From: Brevinema_A sp051649245
GTDB taxonomy: Bacteria; Spirochaetota; Brevinematia; Brevinematales; Brevinemataceae
Length of the DNA: 64,000 nucleotides
Assembly: GCA_051649245.1 (NCBI GenBank)
Contig: JBOFGS010000019.1
Coordinates: forward strand, 372,001-436,000
Direction of reading: 5' to 3'
The translations under genes and the position numbers were made by a program. The notes beneath the pieces were generated by a model. It had not been told where the DNA came from, made no database searches, and worked only from the letters and a program-made list of their open reading frames with translations. This document shows, piece after piece, positions 52,079 through 60,258 of the stretch (its first letter is position 1; every line of letters starts with the position of its first letter).

Positions 52079-53140
52079 TTATTGTCCTTTTTTATAATTG
52101 ACCCATTTTTGAACAGCTTTATTGTGTTCTTCTAATGTGATACTATAGGTATGGGATCCATCAGGATCACGTACAAAAAAGATATAATTATGTTTTTCAT
52201 AATTTAGTGCTGCTAACATGGCATCTTTACCTGGATTTGAGATAGGTCCTGGTGGCAAGGATTTTGTGTAGTACGTATTATAAGGAGATGGCCATGGGGG
52301 ACGTACATGTTTTGTTTTAATATTTCCTTGATATTCATTTTCTAATAGTAATGCATAAATAATAGTGGGATCAGCTTGGAGTCTCATTTTTTTTTGGATA
52401 CGATTTTTATAAACACCGGCAACTTTAGGCATTTCTTTTATACCTGTGGCTTCTTTTTGAACAATGGAAGCAAAAGTAACAAGTTCATTTAGTGATATTC
52501 CTTGTTTTTTGGCTTTTTGATCTATTTTTTCTAATGCAACAACTTTTTTAAAGTGATTTACCATCGTACGAACCACATCAAATGCATTCATATTAGGTTG
52601 TAAATAGTATGTGTCAGGAAATAAATATCCTTCAATCATTGGTGAAGATGGTACGGGAACGGCATATTTGTTACCATTCAGATCAGAGAATCGACATATT
52701 TTTTGAATAGATTTTGAAGAAGAGGGTAACATTCCAAGTTCTGTGAACCATTTTGCTTTTGAAATTTCTGTAAAGAAATCTTTTGCAGATACAATGTCCT
52801 TATCTTCTAAAATGGCAGCAATTTCAAAAACGTTTAATCCTTCTTTGATCGTGATAGGAATAGTAACACCTTTACCTGTGGTTACAATATTTAGTATTTT
52901 GAGTGTTGATGCTTTAGGAGGGATAGTATAAGAACCAAATTTAATATTTTTTTCTTTTCCTGATATTTTTGCTAGGAGACGAAAAGAAAATGAATTTTTT
53001 AGGATTGATTGCTTCTCAAGATTTTGGGAAACGTTATGAATAGATTCGCCACGCTTTACTTCAAATGATACTTTTTCTGTGTTTATTGAATTCCCACAAG
53101 CTGTTATAAATAGGACAATTGCAAAAATAAATATTCTCAT
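52079..53140 (-). CDS. mltG: Endolytic murein transglycosylase MltG with lipobox
   Basis: MltG cuts nascent glycan strands next to the membrane and sets their length. The 353-residue product has the LysM-like N-terminal domain (VKRGESIHNVSQNLEKQSILK). The YceG core has EGYLFPDTYYLQPN, the catalytic Glu in ASIVQKEATG, MRLQADPTIIYAL and PPWPSPYNTYYTKSLPPGPISNPG. Usually the N-terminus is a membrane helix. Here it reads MRIFIFAIVLFITACG, a lipobox with Cys15, so this form may be lipid-anchored. Confidence 0.93.
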   Translation of the reverse strand: MRIFIFAIVLFITACGNSINTEKVSFEVKRGESIHNVSQNLEKQSILKNSFSFRLLAKISGKEKNIKFGSYTIPPKASTLKILNIVTTGKGVTIPITIKEGLNVFEIAAILEDKDIVSAKDFFTEISKAKWFTELGMLPSSSKSIQKICRFSDLNGNKYAVPVPSSPMIEGYLFPDTYYLQPNMNAFDVVRTMVNHFKKVVALEKIDQKAKKQGISLNELVTFASIVQKEATGIKEMPKVAGVYKNRIQKKMRLQADPTIIYALLLENEYQGNIKTKHVRPPWPSPYNTYYTKSLPPGPISNPGKDAMLAALNYEKHNYIFFVRDPDGSHTYSITLEEHNKAVQKWVNYKKGQ

Positions 53141-53213
53141 AAGAAACCTCGTCGAATATATTTATATATATTATATCATAGTTAATATTTTTTAGAAATA
53201 AAATATTCAAATA

Positions 53214-53243
53214 AATAAAGCCTCAATATTTGAGGCTTTATTT
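53214..53243 (-). terminator. Terminator of the DksA/TraR-type gene
   Basis: Perfect 14-bp stem (AAATAAAGCCTCAA with its complement; 53213-53226, 53230-53243) overlapping the stop codon. It is T-rich on the minus strand. Confidence 0.85.
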
Positions 53244-53570
53244 CATATGTTCTTTACAAGTTTCTGCATAAGGGATGGCTTCAAGCCGCTCAAATTCAAT
53301 GTGATTACTACATATAGAACATTTTCCGAAGATTCCATCTTCAATACGTTTAATTGCACGATCAATTTTTTCAAGAGTTAATTTTTGAGAAGAAGTTAAT
53401 CCTTCACTGACTGATACATAAGTTACGGCTTCCGCTTTATCAGCTAAATCTCCAGATACATTGAACGGGGTTTCTTCATCAGCAATTTCACCTTGAATTG
53501 TTTCAATCAAATTTTCTCGTAATGTAAGCAACTGTGTATAGAATAATTGGGTTTGATTGGTAGTTAACAT
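53238..53570 (-). CDS. DksA/TraR C4-type zinc finger protein
   Basis: A 110-residue protein with an N-terminal coiled coil and a zinc finger CSICSNHIEFERLEAIPYAETCKEH. The ligands would be C-x2-C and C-x2-H, so the fourth cysteine is His. DksA-type proteins enter the RNA polymerase secondary channel; the short TraR form can act without ppGpp. An AGGAGG ribosome-binding site precedes the ATG. It has its own promoter and a strong terminator. Confidence 0.85.
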   Translation of the reverse strand: MLTTNQTQLFYTQLLTLRENLIETIQGEIADEETPFNVSGDLADKAEAVTYVSVSEGLTSSQKLTLEKIDRAIKRIEDGIFGKCSICSNHIEFERLEAIPYAETCKEHMK

Positions 53571-53605
53571 TTAATCTACCTCCTTTATGGTTAGAGGCAT
53601 TTATG

Positions 53606-53634
53606 ATTCTACAAAATATTAAGTGAGTTGTAAA
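53606..53634 (-). promoter_or_regulatory. Promoter of the DksA/TraR-type gene
   Basis: Read on the minus strand: TTTACA (53634-53629), 17-base spacer, TAGAAT (53611-53606). Confidence 0.6.
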
Positions 53635-53648
53635 TTCTGAAATGCCAA

Positions 53649-53906
53649 TTAGTTATCTTTCGTCATAACACTGACAAAAGTACGACCTCTTCTGTGAGAG
53701 TATGCTACAACACCATCTTTTAGTGCAAATAATGTATCATCGCCACCTCTTTGAACGTCAGTACCTGCATGATATTTTGTTCCACGTTGTCTAATGATAA
53801 TATTTCCAGCTTTAACAATCTCGCCACCAAATTTTTTGACGCCTAATCTTTTGGATACGCTATCTCGACCGTTTTTAGCCGATCCACCAGCTTTTTTTGA
53901 TGCCAT
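53649..53906 (-). CDS. rpmA: 50S ribosomal protein L27
   Basis: bL27 reaches into the peptidyl-transferase centre with its N-terminal tail. The 85-residue protein starts MASKKAGGSAKNGRDSVSKRLGVKKFGGE. It has no N-terminal extension, unlike the Firmicutes form that Prp must cut. The ATG overlaps the prp stop (TAATG), with GGAGGA inside the end of prp as the ribosome-binding site. Confidence 0.97.
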   Translation of the reverse strand: MASKKAGGSAKNGRDSVSKRLGVKKFGGEIVKAGNIIIRQRGTKYHAGTDVQRGGDDTLFALKDGVVAYSHRRGRTFVSVMTKDN

Positions 53907-54202
53907 TAAAATCCTCCAATATTCAGTGTAATATCCATAGGGTATTGTTTTTGAACAGCTTGTAATCCTATCAATAATTGAGTAAATAAAATTTGAGCTG
54001 TGTTTGTTTTTGGAACAAAGCCTTCAATAACACCTTCCCCAAAAGGAATTATGATATTTTCAAGAGCCTGTTCTGTTAAACGCCACGTTTCAATAAGTAC
54101 GGATACGCTTGCACAAACAATACTATGACCTTTATTTCCACTGTGACCAATAACTTTTACATAAAAGTTATCACTATACTCTGTTAGAGTCACCTCTATC
54201 AT
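53906..54202 (-). CDS. prp: Prp-family ribosomal-processing cysteine protease
   Basis: A 98-residue protein of the YsxB/Prp family. The likely catalytic pair is H20 (in VIGHSG) and C30 (in SIVCASVSVL). In Firmicutes Prp removes an N-terminal peptide from L27 before ribosome assembly. It sits between rplU and rpmA with one-base overlaps (TAATG) on both sides, the same order as in Firmicutes. The adjacent L27 has no visible cleavage peptide. Confidence 0.88.
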   Translation of the reverse strand: MIEVTLTEYSDNFYVKVIGHSGNKGHSIVCASVSVLIETWRLTEQALENIIIPFGEGVIEGFVPKTNTAQILFTQLLIGLQAVQKQYPMDITLNIGGF

Positions 54203-54513
54203 TATTTCTTAATATCAAGAATCTTAATGAGAGTATATTTTTGTCTATGACCATTTTTTACATGGTAATTTGTTTTATTTTTGTATTTAAAGACGGTGAG
54301 TTTCTTTCCTTTTACTTCAGGTTCTACAATTTCTGCTTGGATTGTTGCAGAAAGATAAGGTGCTCCAATTTCTGTGTTTCCATTGTCATTAATCATGGTA
54401 ACATTATCAAAATCAATTTTAGCTCCTTTCTCGCTATTAATCAAATTAACAAGAAATTCTGAACCTTTTTCAGCTTTATGAGATTGTCCACCAATTTCTA
54501 CGATTGCGTACAT
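54202..54513 (-). CDS. rplU: 50S ribosomal protein L21
   Basis: bL21 binds 23S rRNA. The 103-residue product begins MYAIVEIGGQSHKAEKGSEFLVNLI and ends YHVKNGHRQKYTLIKILDIKK, typical of the family. It is the first gene of the rplU-prp-rpmA operon, with a consensus promoter and a hairpin in the leader. Confidence 0.97.
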   Translation of the reverse strand: MYAIVEIGGQSHKAEKGSEFLVNLINSEKGAKIDFDNVTMINDNGNTEIGAPYLSATIQAEIVEPEVKGKKLTVFKYKNKTNYHVKNGHRQKYTLIKILDIKK

Positions 54514-54538
54514 TTAAATTCTCCTGATTTAAGGTTTG

Positions 54539-54573
54539 CCATTAATTATTAATGAATGGAAAATAATTAATGG
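54539..54573 (-). promoter_or_regulatory. L21 leader hairpin
   Basis: CCATTAATTATT (54539-54550) is the perfect complement of AATAATTAATGG (54562-54573), 12 bp with an 11-base loop. It lies at the start of the predicted rplU transcript, just after the promoter. There is no T-tract, so an mRNA-stability or protein-binding structure is more likely than a terminator. This is inference. Confidence 0.6.
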
Positions 54574-54588
54574 GGGTATTTAGAAAAA

Positions 54589-54617
54589 ATTATACATGAT
54601 TTCTTTACTTTTGTCAA
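54589..54617 (-). promoter_or_regulatory. rplU promoter, perfect sigma-70 consensus
   Basis: Read on the minus strand: TTGACA (54617-54612), 17-base spacer, TATAAT (54594-54589). Both hexamers are exact. Confidence 0.9.
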
Positions 54618-54673
54618 TGTTTTACAGTTGTTTTTCTCTAATATTTTTTTGATCTTATTAAGACTAAACATCA

Positions 54674-56182
54674 CTATCGTTTTGCTAATAAACGATCCAA
54701 AATACGATATTGCAGTGCTTCACTAATATGAATTTCATTAATAGTTTCTTCGTGATCTAAATCAGCAATAGTACGTGCACATTTTATTATTTTGTCGTAA
54801 GATCGCAAGGATAAATTTAATTTATCCATTGCCATCTTCAAAATATCTTTAGCAGTTTGTGTTGTCATGCAATATTTTTCAATTAATTGTGGTGCCATTT
54901 CTGAATTTAATGTAATATTTTCGTTTGCAAAACGTTGTTCTTGAATATGTCTGGCTTTTTTCACTCGTTCTAAAATGGTAAGGGAAGTCTCACCTTTTTT
55001 TGATGAATCAAGTTTATCGTATGGAACATGTCCTACTTGAATATGCATATCAATACGATCAATAAAAGGATGTGAAAATTTTTTAATTAAGCGTTCCATA
55101 TTCTCCAAATCCCATGTTTCTTCCAAATTACCTGAAGTACTTTTAGAAGGATTCATTGCTCCGATTAACATAAATTTTGCAGGAAATTCAACAGCACCTT
55201 CCGCACGAGAAATAGTGATTTTATGCTCTTCTAATGGTTGGCGAAGGACTTGGATGACAGAGCTATGAAACTCCTGCATTTCATCTAAAAATAAAATACC
55301 GTTATGTGCAAGGCTTATTTCTCCTGGTTTTGGGATACGTCCTCCACCCACAATAGCTATATCCGATGCTGTGTGGTGTGGTGCTCTGAAGGGACGTTTT
55401 GTGATTAATGGAGCATCTCCTAGTAATCCTGAAATACTGTAAATTTTGGATGTTTCTAGGGCTTCTTCATGTTTTATCGAAGGAATAATAGATATTAATC
55501 TTTTTGCAAGCATTGTTTTTCCAGTACCAGGAGGTCCCAACATTAATATATTATGACCACCTGCTGCTGCAATTTCCAATGCTCTTTTGGCACTTTCTTG
55601 ACCTTTTACATCGCTGAAACAATCCTTGTTTTTATCAGGAGATTGTATTGACTGGCAACGTGATATTTTTTGAGGAGTTCGTTTTCCGTTTAAAATTTCA
55701 AATGCTTCTTTTAAATGTTCAACACCAATAATTTCAATGCCGTCTATTAAGCTAGCTTCAGGTGCGTTTTTGATAGGACAAATAAATTGTGTAAATCCAT
55801 GTTCTTTTGCATGCCCTGCAAGTAAAATCGTACCATTAATAGCTCTCAATTGACCATCAAGAGATAATTCACCGACGATAAATGTATTATTTGGAATTGT
55901 GAGGTCTGATTCTTCTGCCAAAATTCCTAAAGCAATCGATAAATCAAAAATAGTTCCTACTTTTTTCATTCCTGCCGGTGCTAGATTGATAACAATTTGT
56001 TTTCCTGGAAAATGAAATCCTGAATTGATAATTGCTGCTTCAACACGTTTTGTTGATTCTTTAACCGTAGTACTTGGTAATCCTACAATCTCAAAGCTTT
56101 TCAACTTTGATCTGATATCTATCTCTATTTCTATAGTCAACGTTTCGAGACCAAAAAAAGCACCTGAACATAAGCGTGTCAT
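54674..56182 (-). CDS. comM: YifB/ComM-family Mg-chelatase-like AAA ATPase
   Basis: A 502-residue protein with an N-terminal Lon-S16-like/Mg-chelatase-related region (IDIRSKLKSFEIVGLPSTTVKESTKRVEAAIINSGFHFPGKQIVINLAPAGMKK). The AAA+ domain has Walker A GPPGTGKT, Walker B ILFLDEMQEF and RPFRAPHHTAS. A C-terminal LSLRSYDKIIKCARTIADLD domain closes it. ComM is a helicase that supports branch migration during natural transformation; homologues are widespread also in non-competent bacteria. It is divergent from topA. Confidence 0.94.
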   Translation of the reverse strand: MTRLCSGAFFGLETLTIEIEIDIRSKLKSFEIVGLPSTTVKESTKRVEAAIINSGFHFPGKQIVINLAPAGMKKVGTIFDLSIALGILAEESDLTIPNNTFIVGELSLDGQLRAINGTILLAGHAKEHGFTQFICPIKNAPEASLIDGIEIIGVEHLKEAFEILNGKRTPQKISRCQSIQSPDKNKDCFSDVKGQESAKRALEIAAAGGHNILMLGPPGTGKTMLAKRLISIIPSIKHEEALETSKIYSISGLLGDAPLITKRPFRAPHHTASDIAIVGGGRIPKPGEISLAHNGILFLDEMQEFHSSVIQVLRQPLEEHKITISRAEGAVEFPAKFMLIGAMNPSKSTSGNLEETWDLENMERLIKKFSHPFIDRIDMHIQVGHVPYDKLDSSKKGETSLTILERVKKARHIQEQRFANENITLNSEMAPQLIEKYCMTTQTAKDILKMAMDKLNLSLRSYDKIIKCARTIADLDHEETINEIHISEALQYRILDRLLAKR

Positions 56183-56236
56183 TATTCCCTAACCCATTAT
56201 CCTTACAAATCGATTAATATTTATAAGTTTTTAATA

Positions 56237-56265
56237 ATTATACTAACAAAACTTATTTACGTCAA
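56237..56265 (-). promoter_or_regulatory. comM promoter
   Basis: Read on the minus strand: TTGACG (56265-56260), 17-base spacer, TATAAT (56242-56237). Confidence 0.8.
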
Positions 56266-56312
56266 TGCCTTATAATATTTTGATTAAATTAATCACAAAA
56301 ATTATAAAAATC

Positions 56313-56342
56313 TTGACTATTTTTTAATTATAAACTTATAAT
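56313..56342 (+). promoter_or_regulatory. topA promoter embedded in a palindrome
   Basis: TTGACT at 56313-56318, 18-base spacer, TATAAT at 56337-56342. The spacer and -10 form a perfect 13-bp inverted repeat (56320-56332 with 56337-56349), so the promoter could extrude as a hairpin under negative supercoiling. Confidence 0.7.
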
Positions 56343-56364
56343 TAAAAAATATATCTTTAGAATT

Positions 56365-56405
56365 AATATTCTATCAATAGAAGTACTAGATGTTGATAGA
56401 ATATT
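56365..56405. promoter_or_regulatory. Second palindrome downstream of topA promoter
   Basis: AATATTCTATCAA (56365-56377) is the perfect complement of TTGATAGAATATT (56393-56405), with a 15-base loop. It lies about 15 bases after the predicted transcription start of topA, in the leader. An operator or leader hairpin is possible. Confidence 0.55.
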
Positions 56406-56449
56406 TTTAATATTTCATAAAATATTTTTGTATATTTGTGGGAGTAGTT

Positions 56450-58627
56450 ATGCCAGTTGCCAAGAAAAAAAGTACCACCAAAAAAAAATCTGTCACAAAA
56501 CACACAAAATTGACTAAGTTAATCATTGTTGAGTCGCCCTCCAAAGCAACTACTTTAAAAAAGTATCTAGGAGCTGCATATACGGTTAAGGCGTCTGCTG
56601 GACATTTGATTGATCTACCAAAATCGACATTAGGTATTGATACGGAGACCTTTGAGCCACGTTATATCGTGATGCGTGATCGAAGTGCTGTAATGAAAGA
56701 CCTTGTTGATGCCGCCAAAAAAGCTAGTGAAATTTTTCTTGCTTCTGACCCTGATCGTGAGGGAGAAGCTATCGCATCGCATTTAAAAAATTATTTTAAC
56801 GAAAAGGTTCTTCCAAAAGTTAACCGAGAACTTCCGATTTATAGAATACGATTTAGCGAAATCACTAAAGACGCAGTTCTTAAAGCTATTGCCACCCCAA
56901 CAGAAATTACAGAAGCATTGGTTAATGCTCAACAAGGTCGACGAGTGATTGATCGATTATTTGGTTATGGACTTAGTCCGTTGTTGTGGAAAAAAATAAA
57001 AGGCAAACTTTCGGCCGGTCGTGTTCAATCAACAGTACTTCGGATGATTGTGGAACGCGAAAAAGAAATCCAACAATTTACTCCTCAAGAATATTGGACA
57101 CTCGAGGCTTCATTGTCTTTTGAAAAAAACAATTTTACAGCAACGTTGAGTAAGATTAATAATAAAAGAGTTGTTTCTCCTGGCGAATTTGAAAAAGAAA
57201 ATCTGCATCATATTATCTCATCTAAAAAAGAAATGGATCAATTGATGGCAGATTGTGGTAAAAATAAATTTATTGTTAAAGAAAATAAAACATCTTCATC
57301 CTTCACAAAACCATCAGCACCCTTTATTACCAGTACAATACAACAAACTGCTAACAATCTCCTTGGATGGCCTACGGCAAAAACAATGCGAACTGCCCAA
57401 GAATTATATGAGGGGATTGATCTAGGAAAGACAAGAACAGGATTGATTACGTATATGCGTACTGATTCGACAAGAATTGCACCGATTGCATTGAATGAGG
57501 TGGCATTGTACATTACAGAGCATTTAGGGAAGAATTATCTGCCTGACAGTCCGAATTTTTTCTCTAATAAAAAAAATTCGCAGGATGCTCATGAAGCGAT
57601 CAGACCAACAAATATTATTTTTCATCCTGATGAAATTAAAGAACATCTCTCTGCTGATCAGTATAAATTATACAATCTGATTTGGCGTCGATTTGTCGCT
57701 TCACAAATGACAAAAGCAGAACGTGAAGTTCAATCGTTACAAATAGAAGCTGGTATCTATCTTTTTGCTACTTCTGGTTCTCGTCTCATTTTTGATGGTT
57801 TTCAAAAAATTTGGAACTTTTCAAGTGATAAAAAGGGTGAAAAATTTCCTCCACAATTAGCGGTGGGTCAAGAATTATCATCTAAATCATTGGATCCCGA
57901 GCAAAAATTTACACAACCTCCTCCCCGTTATACTGAAGCAGCGTTGGTAAAAACTATGGAAGAACTTGGTATCGGACGTCCTTCTACTTATGCTCCTACG
58001 ATCATGACGTTGACAAAACGTTATTATGTTAAAAAAAATGCAAAATCTTTTGTACCTACAGAACTGGGAATAGCCGTCAATAAGTTGTTAACTGATAATT
58101 TTGATGCGTTGATTGACGCAAAATTCACGGCTCAAATGGAAGAACAATTAGATTCTGTTGAAGAAAAAGAAATTGCTTGGAAAGAAGTCGTTAAGCAATT
58201 TTATCTTCCTTTTAATAAAAAAGTAACTGATGCTTTTGATCATATTGATTCTATTAAAGGTGCATTTGATGAAGCTACAGATGAAATTTGTGAAAAATGT
58301 GGAAAACCTATGCTCAAAAAACTTGGAAAATATGGTTATTTCTTAGCATGTTCAGGATGGCCTGATTGTTCTAATGCACAGCCTATTCCTTTTGGTATTT
58401 GTCCTCACTGTGGTGTCGGCAAGGTGGTCGAAAAACGAGGAGGTCGGAGAGGTGCTTTTTATTCGTGTACCAAGTATCCTGACTGTAATTTTGTGACAAA
58501 TAGTAAACCATCTGGGAATGTTTGTCCCAATGACGGCACACCTCTGTTCTTTGAATCCGGATCAAAAAATAAATTGCAATGTTTAAAAAATGATTGCACG
58601 CATACAGAACAATTTTCTGATGACTAA
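56450..58627 (+). CDS. topA: DNA topoisomerase I
   Basis: TopA relaxes negative supercoils. The 725-residue product has a Lys-rich tail first, then the TOPRIM region IIVESPSKATTLKKYLG and ASDPDREGEAIASHL. The active-site Tyr is at about residue 335 in GLITYMRTDSTR. The C-terminus has three zinc-ribbon modules (CEKCGKPM...CSGWPDC; CPHCGVG...CTKYPDC; CPNDGTP...CLKNDC). I chose ATG at 56450, because GTGGGAG lies just in front; a GTG at 56438 overlaps that site. Confidence 0.96.
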   Translation: MPVAKKKSTTKKKSVTKHTKLTKLIIVESPSKATTLKKYLGAAYTVKASAGHLIDLPKSTLGIDTETFEPRYIVMRDRSAVMKDLVDAAKKASEIFLASDPDREGEAIASHLKNYFNEKVLPKVNRELPIYRIRFSEITKDAVLKAIATPTEITEALVNAQQGRRVIDRLFGYGLSPLLWKKIKGKLSAGRVQSTVLRMIVEREKEIQQFTPQEYWTLEASLSFEKNNFTATLSKINNKRVVSPGEFEKENLHHIISSKKEMDQLMADCGKNKFIVKENKTSSSFTKPSAPFITSTIQQTANNLLGWPTAKTMRTAQELYEGIDLGKTRTGLITYMRTDSTRIAPIALNEVALYITEHLGKNYLPDSPNFFSNKKNSQDAHEAIRPTNIIFHPDEIKEHLSADQYKLYNLIWRRFVASQMTKAEREVQSLQIEAGIYLFATSGSRLIFDGFQKIWNFSSDKKGEKFPPQLAVGQELSSKSLDPEQKFTQPPPRYTEAALVKTMEELGIGRPSTYAPTIMTLTKRYYVKKNAKSFVPTELGIAVNKLLTDNFDALIDAKFTAQMEEQLDSVEEKEIAWKEVVKQFYLPFNKKVTDAFDHIDSIKGAFDEATDEICEKCGKPMLKKLGKYGYFLACSGWPDCSNAQPIPFGICPHCGVGKVVEKRGGRRGAFYSCTKYPDCNFVTNSKPSGNVCPNDGTPLFFESGSKNKLQCLKNDCTHTEQFSDD

Positions 58628-58649
58628 TAATTTGTAAAAATGGTGGCTT

Positions 58650-59912
58650 ATGAATATAAATATTAGTATGTTACATGTGTTGATGTTTTTTATTGTTTCA
58701 ACTTCCTATCCGATACTTCTAAAATCAAAACAATATACTGTTTCAACAGACAATAGTCCTGTTTATTCTTCGATTATGAGTACACAGTCTATCAACACAG
58801 TTCCTTTTGGGATGCCTTTTAGAAGTTTGGAACAAAAAGCAGGGCGTCTAAAATTTATTTATCAAAAAAAAGAGGTTTGGATTCCTCTAGAAAATGTTGT
58901 GCCTATCGATTTCAATCAATTTACGACAAGTTCCACCTTATTTATTCCTTCTGAAATTACTTCTAATGGAAATATGTGGTTTATTTATAAGAATCAAATG
59001 TACCGTTTTAATGTTACCAATCAAAGAGTGTCTTTTGAATCTATTTCTAAAATGCCAAATATCCTAGATGCCGTACCTTCTGGAGATCGGACACGATGGT
59101 TCTTATTAGGTGAAGTACGAACCGAAGATAAATCATTACTGAATATTGGATTGTTTAGCCCGCAAAATAAAAAATTTACTGAACTAACAACATTCTTTGG
59201 TGAAAATGTTACCATTGAATCTGTAGAGTTTTCTCCTGATAATAACTATCTTTCGTTATTTGTTAATCGAAATGATGTTGATTATATCTATATTTTTGAT
59301 GTGAATGATTTATCTTTGCTGATGACAGATAAGAATATAACTGGATTTACTTGGAGTGATGATAAATTACTCATATATTATCCAAAAAATATTGGTGTTT
59401 ATCAAATCAATCCGTGGCAAAAAATAGTCACGAAAGGGATTGATGTGATAAACAATCCTTCTGGTCGTTTATTGGATCAGGAACTTTTAGTACAAAATAA
59501 AGACATTGTTTATTTAATGAGTAATAATACATTTGTACCTACAAAATATAAATCCCTTGATCGTTCTCCTAAAGGAACTTTCGAGCATTATCAACAACAA
59601 GGACAGATGAATACTTTTTTTAAAGGACAGCGTATTTATTCTTTATCAGGTGCAAAACCAAAATGGGTTTTTCTTTCTTTTATTGATCATAAGTACTTGC
59701 TTTATAAACAACAAAAAGATGCATTAACAACACTATATCGTTATGATGCTGAAGAAAAATTGAGTGTTCCTTATTATTGGATAGAAGAGCCGTACAGTAT
59801 TTTTGATGATGGAACACTTGTGGATGTGGCTGTTGAAGATAAACAAATTTGGATTTTTATTGAATCTCCAAATCAAAAACCAAAAATGTTGAAACTTCAT
59901 GAATTACTCTAA
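58650..59912 (+). CDS. Exported protein, SH3-like domain plus beta-propeller-like region
   Basis: A 420-residue protein I do not recognise. The N-terminus is hydrophobic (ISMLHVLMFFIVSTSYPILL). A segment like a bacterial SH3 domain follows at about residues 28-85 (YTVSTDNSPVYSS...VWIPLENVVPI). The rest has repeated WD-type strands such as VEFSPDNNYLSLFVNRNDVDYIYIFDVNDLSLL and GFTWSDDKLLIYYP, which suggest a beta-propeller. It is probably periplasmic. It lies 22 bases after topA and 12 bases before the next small gene. Confidence 0.65.
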   Translation: MNINISMLHVLMFFIVSTSYPILLKSKQYTVSTDNSPVYSSIMSTQSINTVPFGMPFRSLEQKAGRLKFIYQKKEVWIPLENVVPIDFNQFTTSSTLFIPSEITSNGNMWFIYKNQMYRFNVTNQRVSFESISKMPNILDAVPSGDRTRWFLLGEVRTEDKSLLNIGLFSPQNKKFTELTTFFGENVTIESVEFSPDNNYLSLFVNRNDVDYIYIFDVNDLSLLMTDKNITGFTWSDDKLLIYYPKNIGVYQINPWQKIVTKGIDVINNPSGRLLDQELLVQNKDIVYLMSNNTFVPTKYKSLDRSPKGTFEHYQQQGQMNTFFKGQRIYSLSGAKPKWVFLSFIDHKYLLYKQQKDALTTLYRYDAEEKLSVPYYWIEEPYSIFDDGTLVDVAVEDKQIWIFIESPNQKPKMLKLHELL

Positions 59913-59924
59913 GGAAATAGAAAA

Positions 59925-60173
59925 ATGCAGATATTTGTTAATTTTTTATCGTTACTAGTTTTTTTATCTTTTATTGTAGGTATCATCCTTCTGATTGTAT
60001 ACGCTATATCAAATAGTATCATGAATACTCGATGGTTTTATTCTTTACCAAGATACGTAAGAAATGGATTGGATTCTATTGTTTCATTTTGTGGAAATAT
60101 GGGACCCTTTTTTATCATATTTTTTATTTTAGCACAATTTGCATTAAGCCTATTAAAAAATTTTCTTTATTAA
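59925..60173 (+). CDS. Small membrane protein of unknown function
   Basis: 82 residues with two hydrophobic helices (about 4-28 FVNFLSLLVFLSFIVGIILLIVYA and 55-80 CGNMGPFFIIFFILAQFALSLL) joined by a short basic loop. No family is recognised. AAGGAAAT precedes the ATG. It follows the propeller-like gene by 12 bases and is upstream of the groEL promoter. Confidence 0.65.
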   Translation: MQIFVNFLSLLVFLSFIVGIILLIVYAISNSIMNTRWFYSLPRYVRNGLDSIVSFCGNMGPFFIIFFILAQFALSLLKNFLY

Positions 60174-60181
60174 AAATAAGT

Positions 60182-60198
60182 TGGCATGAATTTTGCAA
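60182..60198 (+). promoter_or_regulatory. Sigma-54 (-24/-12) promoter for groEL
   Basis: TTGGCATGAATTTTGCAA: TGGCAT, five bases, TTGCA. The invariant GG (60183-60184) and GC (60195-60196) are exactly 10 bases apart, as the sigma-54 holoenzyme requires. The predicted start is near 60208, about 50 bases before the groEL ATG. No CIRCE operator or good sigma-70 promoter lies in the gap. A TATAAT at 60239-60244 abuts the ribosome-binding site and is too close to serve. Confidence 0.8.
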
Positions 60199-60258
60199 TA
60201 ATATTTATTGAGGATAACAAAACTTAAATAAATAATTTTATAATAAAGGAGTTTCTGT

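Noticed and set aside
53629..53652. Second sigma-54-like site (TTGGCAT on the minus strand) upstream of the DksA/TraR-type gene
   Set aside because: There is no GC 10 bases after the GG, so the essential -12 element is missing.
60174..60258. CIRCE/HrcA operator or sigma-70 promoter for groEL
   Set aside because: No TTAGCACTC-N9-GAGTGCTAA is present. The only TATAAT abuts the ribosome-binding site and has no -35.
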